Positions 58,618 through 64,000 of a stretch of DNA of 64,000 nt are shown here, piece after piece. Below the pieces are notes generated by a model that ran no database searches, was not told where the DNA came from, and saw only the letters and a program-made list of their open reading frames with translations. Source of the stretch: Populus alba. Lineage: Eukaryota > Streptophyta > Magnoliopsida > Malpighiales > Salicaceae. Positions within the stretch are counted from its first letter, which is position 1. Every line of letters begins with the position of its first letter. The position numbers and the translations under genes are program-made. The stretch lies in the NCBI RefSeq assembly GCF_005239225.2, contig NC_133288.1:12344169-12408168 (forward strand), written 5' to 3'.

Positions 58618-61600
58618 TAATTCACAGTTGGAACATCAGGGGACTCAACAATCCCCTGAAACAGCATGAGGTTGTACGCCTCATGCAGAAGCAAAGGATG
58701 GATGTGTGTGGCTTGCTTGAAACCAAACTGCTCCCCTTTCGAGTAGTTGCACTGCATAAATTTCGTCTCAAGCACTGGCAATATTTTACAAATGCTGATA
58801 CGGCAGGTACTGCCAGAATAGTGGTGTTTTATAATCCTGCATCGGTTAAACTAAACTTGCTTGCCTCATCAGCACAGTCTCTTTACTTTTCTGTAACCAG
58901 CTTGATATCTCAGGTTAGCTTTATGCTTACTTTTGTGTATGGGTTTAATACCATTGCTGCTAGACGATCGCTGTGGGGGGAATTGAGGCAATATAGCTCT
59001 AACTCTCCATGAATGGTTCCTGGAGATTTTAATTCAGTGCTTTCATCAACAGACAAACACAACGGTGAGGATGTTTCTTTGTATGAAACCTCTGATTTTC
59101 ATGCTTGTTGTTTTGATCTTGGTCTGCATGATGTAAACTTCACTGGTTGCCATTTTAGTTGGACTAATGGTTCTGTTTGGAGTAAGCTGGATCGAGTTAT
59201 GATTAATCCATTGTGGTCTTCTCTAAATCATTCCACTCATGTTCATTTTAGTCCTCCTGGAGCATTTACAGATCACTCTCCAGCAGCAGTCCGTTTGGGT
59301 CCTCTTGTGCAGGATAGACGTTGCTTTAAATTCTTTGACATGTGGGCATCCCACGTTGAATTCATGTCCTTGGTCTCTTCTCATTAGCCCTCTCATGTAT
59401 ATGGCACTCCTATGTACATCTTATGTCGCCGTCTCAAACTACTAAAAGTGCATTTGAAGGAGCTCAATCGTCTACACTTCAGTCATATATCTGAACATGT
59501 AGCTCGGCTAGAATCTGACCTGGAGCAGCATCAGCATGCATTACACCGAGACATGGATAACCAGCTCTTGCATGCCCATGACAGCCTCCTTCGCTCCAAG
59601 TTGTCAACTTTAAAATTTACGGAGAAACAATTCTTTAGTCAGAAGACCAAATGCACTTCTCTTCAACACAGTGACAGGGGCTCAAAGTTCTTTCACGCCC
59701 TAATGGGCCACAACCATCAGAGGAATTTCATCTCTGCTATTACGTGCAGCCATGGTGGTCTTAGCAATTCTTTACAGCAGGTTGGCGATGAATTTGTTGC
59801 CTACTACCAGCAGCTCTTAGGCACATCCAAAGCCATCATTCCCATTGACAGTGCAGTAATAAGCTGTGGCCCATGTCTTCCTTCTAGTTCTTTTGATTTT
59901 CTCTTAGCCCCAGTGACTCAAGAGGACATACGCAAGGCAGTCTTCAGTATTAGCAATGACAAGGCCCCGGGGCCAGATGGATACTTTTCTTTCTTCTACA
60001 AGCAAGCATGGTCTGTGGTGGGTGGTGATTTTTGTTCAGCAGTGCAGGACTTCTTCCATTCGGGCAGTCTCCTAAAACAGGTCAATCACTCTATTATCTC
60101 CTTGGTCCCCAAGTCTGTGAATACCTCTTCTCCCTCAGACGTCAGACCTATATCTTGCTGCAATGTCATCTATAAGGTGATAGCCAAAATCTTAGCTGGT
60201 CGTCTAGCTCATGTGCTTAAGGAGATTGTCAGCCCCATGCAAAATGCCTTTCTAGGTGGCAGATTTATGAGTGACAATATCAATCTGGTGCAGGAGCTCC
60301 TTCATCAATATGGCAGGAAAAGATCATCCTCCCGCTGTTTGTTGAAGGTAGATTTTAAGAAAGCATTTGACTCTGTCTAGTGGGGATTTATAGAAAACCT
60401 TCTCTGCCACCTTGGTTTTCCAGCAAAGTTTGTTGGCCTTGTCATGCAATGTGTGTCTACTGCTTCCTTCTCTGTTGCAGTTAATGGTGACATCCATGGG
60501 TTCTTCCTGGGGAAAAGTGGCGTTAGACAGGGGGACCCCCTTTCCCCATACATATTCATTTGTTGTATGGAGTATTTCTCCAGAATGCTCAAGCTGGCCA
60601 CCCAACAGGATGGATTTCGGTTTCATCCCAAATGTGAGCTGTAAGGAATTAGTCACCTTGCATTCGCAGATGACGTCCTGCTCCTTTCTCGTGGTGACCC
60701 TTCCTCAGTTCAATGCCTCCTCAACCAACTATCACTTTTTGGGCAGACTTCTGGGCTGGACATAAACCCGCAGAAATCATCCATTTTCTTTGGTGGGGTA
60801 GCCGGTGCCCAAAAACAAGTCATTCTCTCTATGTCGGGCTTCAAAGAAGGCAGCTTCCCTTTCACATATCTGGGGGTCCCTTTGAGTCCCCATAGACTGC
60901 TTGCCAGCCAGTTCTCGCCTCTTCTAATGGACTTGAAGTAGTCAGTTCAAGGTTGGATTGGAAAATATCTTACATATACGGGGCGTTTAGAACTCCTTCG
61001 GTCCGTCTTGTTTGGGAAAGTCCAGTTCTGGCTCAACATTTTTCCTATCCCTGACATTGTACTGAAGAATATTATCAGCATATGCAGAAACTTTTTATGG
61101 ACCGGAGATGTTACTAGGAGCCACCCAGCTTTAGTTTCCTGGAAGACCATTTGTATGCCTAAAACTGAAGGTGGCCTTGGCTTATTTGATCTCAAAGCTC
61201 ACAACCAAAGCTTCATTGGTAAACAGCTCTGGAATATCCACCTCAAAACAGATTCGGTATGGATTTGCTGGATTCACCATTATTATTTGAGGGATAGCAA
61301 TGTGTGGCTTGTTCAAGCACATCCATCTTCATCTCCATTATGGAAAGCCATCATCTCTGTCAGGGATATCATTTCTCAAAGTTGTGGGGACTCAGATGAG
61401 AGCATTTCATTGATGTGCCGGTGGTCCTCTGCTGCTGGCCCATTCCTTAGCCATGCATACAACTTCTTTCGGCCGGTTGGTCCAGTCGTCTCCTGGCATC
61501 GGGTGGTTTGGGAAACGTGGTCCCTTCCCAAATACAACTTCATTTTCTGGTTGGCTATCATGGGCAAACTTCGAACACGGGACCGATTGTCGTTCATCCT

Positions 61601-61961
61601 TCTTGACCTGGCTTGTGTTTTCTGCAGGCATGGCATGGAATCTCATAGTCATCTGTTTTTTGCTTGCGTCTGGTCGGGTGGGTTGTGGGCTAAGATCAAA
61701 TCTTGGTTGCGAATTGGCAGGAGAATGTCTACTTTGAACAGTGCAATTTGTGGATTGTCTGCTCAACATTGTAACATGGAGTTAAGGATGCGTAGAGTTG
61801 CCCTGGCTATCACAATATATCTTCTCTGGGAGGAAAGAAACAGGAGGATCTTTGAGGGGAAAACTAGGGAAGTTGATACTGTGTTCAGACGGTTTCAAAT
61901 CATGTTCTACACTATTTATTATTTTCATGAGACAGACCCCCTCAACTTACAGCTTGGTTGA
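58614..61961 (+). pseudogene. LINE ORF2: endonuclease-reverse transcriptase with five in-frame stops
   Basis: One frame of 1115 codons. An AP-type endonuclease opens the protein (MIIHSWNIRGLNN; GDFN near 59025; FTDHSPAAV near 59270). The reverse transcriptase follows, with KAPGPDGY (about 59960), LVPK and RPISCCNVIYK, KVDFKKAFDSV (ends 60377), GVRQGDPLSPYIF and the catalytic FADD (60663-60674). A zf-RVT tail (PKYNFIFWLAIMGKLRTRDRL, about 61530) comes last. Stops interrupt it at 59010, 59385, 60378, 60642 and 60939, but no frameshift is seen. Several stops sit where Trp or Gln is usual, fitting C-to-T or G-to-A changes. Confidence 0.93.
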
Positions 61962-62790
61962 TCATCTTTGCATGGGCGCCTTGGAGTTGGTTCTTCTCGT
62001 GTTTGCATGGGGTTTTACCATGCATGGTCTCCTTTACGGGGTGCAGCCCGCTGGTGGGGCTGAAATTACAACTGGTTCCTATAATGCATCTCTGTGTAGT
62101 TCTCCTCTGCTTTGGGTTCTTCGGTGCAGCTCTCCTTCAATTGGCTGTCATGCTCTCTTCAAGGTTGATTGGCTGTGTCTCAACCAGTCACTTTCCTCTT
62201 TTTTGCTCCTTGTCAGTTTCGATTTTTGGGTGTGCATGGGGAAGGCTTTTTTTTGCATGTCTTTCTCCTATATTAATTGTTGGGCCTGCCACTGTTGATT
62301 GGTGCTCACTCTATTGCTGGTTTGTGGTTGCATGGCACATGCATATCTTCATCTTTTGAGGGCTACGTGATCCTTTGAGAATTGCTTTATTTGTGTTCTT
62401 TTTATGTCACTTCCTTTATGGCTGGTTCTGTTGGTCTTCCCGGTCCTGTTGGTTTGTTGTATGCTCTTGCTTTATTCGGCTATCCTTGGCACCTACAACC
62501 GTGGGGTTCCTCAAATAATCGATCGCTTGTTTCTTTTCTTTGTATGTCTCCTTTGTGCTAGTTGAGAGCATGTTCCCCTAGCTTGTTGGTTTGTTGTTTA
62601 TGTGGCTTGCTAGTTTCCTTTTTTGTTTTTCAGTTTTCCACTGATTTCTGTTTCTGGTTCTTATGGGATATTTATTCCCTATTTGAGCTATTGTATATAT
62701 TTTGTACTTTGTTGGTTTCCAGCTTGTATTGCAAGCTTGCCTTGCTCTTTTTGATCTAATATACTTCTTACATTTGATAAAAAAAAAAAA

Positions 62791-62804
62791 TAGGGTTTGA
62801 ATTG
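62791..62804 (+). repeat. Target-site duplication, right copy (LINE)
   Basis: TAGGGTTTGAATTG directly after the poly-A tail; it is the partner of 58289-58302. Confidence 0.92.
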
Positions 62805-64000
62805 AATATATTTGTGATATGAAACCTTTGTTTAAATATGTTTAAGGAAATTAATGATGGTATGAGTTAAATGTATTATGAACAAGAGTTACTACAATGC
62901 AATTATGATAGTTTAATGCATATGATGATGAATAAAGAGTTCATTGAAGCCGTATGAAAGAGTATAAAATTAAAAATTGTCATAAATTTGATGTATTTAC
63001 ATAGAGATTGAAGGATAATGACTTTGCTTGTATAATTACCAAATGATAGTAACTAAAATAGTGAAAATGTTTATTAAGATTTCATGATTTTACATGTCTT
63101 ACAGTTATGATAGGGCTTTTCAAATCGTTCTATAAAGCTACCTCGTCTTTTATATTAGTTAGGTCATGGTATTGTCCGATGAATGAATATTATGTAAATA
63201 TGTTATTTGTATGAAATTTTAAAAGGGTTGTAATCTCAATAGTATGTAAAATGAAATAGTGTATTATAGAACTTATAAATAAAAATTATTGAGTGATGAG
63301 CTTGTGACTATTCTTATGTTGTAAAGGAAAGAAAAATTACTCTTAAATTTCATGAACATGACGACTAATAAAATATTAATTGCATAAAAAATTTAGGGCG
63401 TTACAGCAAACCACCCCTTAATGTGGAGTATTTTGATTAGTTATTGAAAGGATAGCAGTCAAAAACTGATTTTTTTATCAACAATAATTTAGTCCTTTAT
63501 TTTAAAAAAAAAAATTCCAAATGAGATCTCTAACCTCCACCTCCTCCTCCTCCTTCTTGTTTTTTTTTTTTTTTTTTTGCAACACCCCCGTCCATGTCAC
63601 CGTCCAATTTATTAAGTTTGACCACATATACACCCTTTTGTAACAATACACGTGGATTAAAACCTAAAATTAAAAATCTGAAAACTTAATCAAACTTAAC
63701 ATGTTGGATGAAGGATGGCATTGTAGATATATATAAAAAAGGCCTAATCAGATTAAAAAAAGAAGATTAGGGACTAAGTTTCCCTTGATATAAAGTTCAA
63801 ATCATTCTTTGACCAATTAGACTTGTATAAAAATATCATGTTAGCTGAAAAACAAAAAAATAAAAGATCATGTTAAATCTTACCTCAAAGAAAAGGGAGA
63901 ATGCTGAAGAATCGTGTTCGTTGGCAAGAGATTCTTGAACAAGATTTAATCCAAATTCCCATGATTGGAGAAATCCAATAAAAGAATTCGGGAGGAAACA
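62805..64000. other. Non-coding right end of the window
   Basis: To about 63406 this continues the T/G-rich host sequence of the LINE and ends in GGGCGTTACA, a possible LTR terminus. Beyond that is AT-rich sequence with a CT/T tract (63540-63580). No gene is seen. Confidence 0.45.

Larger units (their letters stand above)
58303..62790 (+). mobile_element. 5'-truncated LINE (L1-type non-LTR retrotransposon)
   Basis: 4488 bp between perfect 14-bp duplications. It contains the end of ORF1, a full-length-looking ORF2 (58614-61961) with stops, a 3' untranslated region of about 830 bp, and the tail CATTTGAT followed by poly-A. The intact duplication and single frame over ORF2 point to a fairly recent insertion. 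The 5' truncation within ORF1 is typical of target-primed reverse transcription. The element has presumably lost the ability to move by itself. Confidence 0.93.

Noticed and set aside
60324..61769. Minus-strand frames across the LINE
   Set aside because: They are antisense shadows of ORF2, which has all endonuclease and reverse transcriptase motifs on the plus strand.
1..64000. CRISPR arrays, operons, prophage or prokaryotic signals
   Set aside because: None are present. The spliced plant genes and plant retroelements show that this is plant nuclear DNA.

Overview
This is plant nuclear DNA, almost certainly from a woody eudicot. It is AT-rich, genes are sparse and carry GT-AG introns, and repeats fill most of the space. 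The four recognisable genes all belong to conserved angiosperm families. The mix of SINE, Helitron-like and AT-rich MITE-like repeats would fit Salicaceae (poplar or willow), but that is inference and no species marker is visible. There are no prokaryotic operons, ribosome binding sites or CRISPR arrays, and I found no tRNA or rRNA genes.

Layout. 0-5 kb: an intronless subtilisin-like serine protease on the minus strand (2154-4454). 6.1-6.25 kb: a short fragment of a cytochrome P450 pseudogene (CYP89-like). 10.6-14.5 kb: a complete seven-exon acetamidase/formamidase-family gene on the minus strand, related to the indole-3-acetamide hydrolases IAMH1/2. A second first exon lies about 630 bp upstream of it, intact and of the same length and phase. 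14.5-22.5 kb: gene-poor, with an Au-like SINE that has target-site duplications, MITE-like AT-rich repeats and LTR-like remnants. 22.7-23.6 kb: a two-exon class II LBD transcription factor of the LBD37/38/39 group. 24-47 kb: a repeat archipelago with LTR remnants, a hAT-like element nested in an older repeat, a Helitron-like terminus beside a tandemly duplicated hairpin, a decayed LINE, and three dispersed repeat families with several copies inside the window. 47.8-49.1 kb: an intronless GRAS regulator, SCL32-like. 50-64 kb: more repeats, including a solo LTR of about 202 bp with a 5-bp duplication. A 4.5-kb LINE with a perfect 14-bp target-site duplication sits there too; its ORF2 keeps one reading frame and is broken only by five stop codons.

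The genes do not form a functional cluster. The formamidase-like gene (possible auxin supply from indole-3-acetamide), the LBD factor (nitrogen and anthocyanin control in its family), the GRAS factor and the secreted subtilase each appear to be independent units. The most testable observations are the duplicate first exon of the formamidase gene and the insertion structures, whose duplications and 'empty' sister copies can be read directly.
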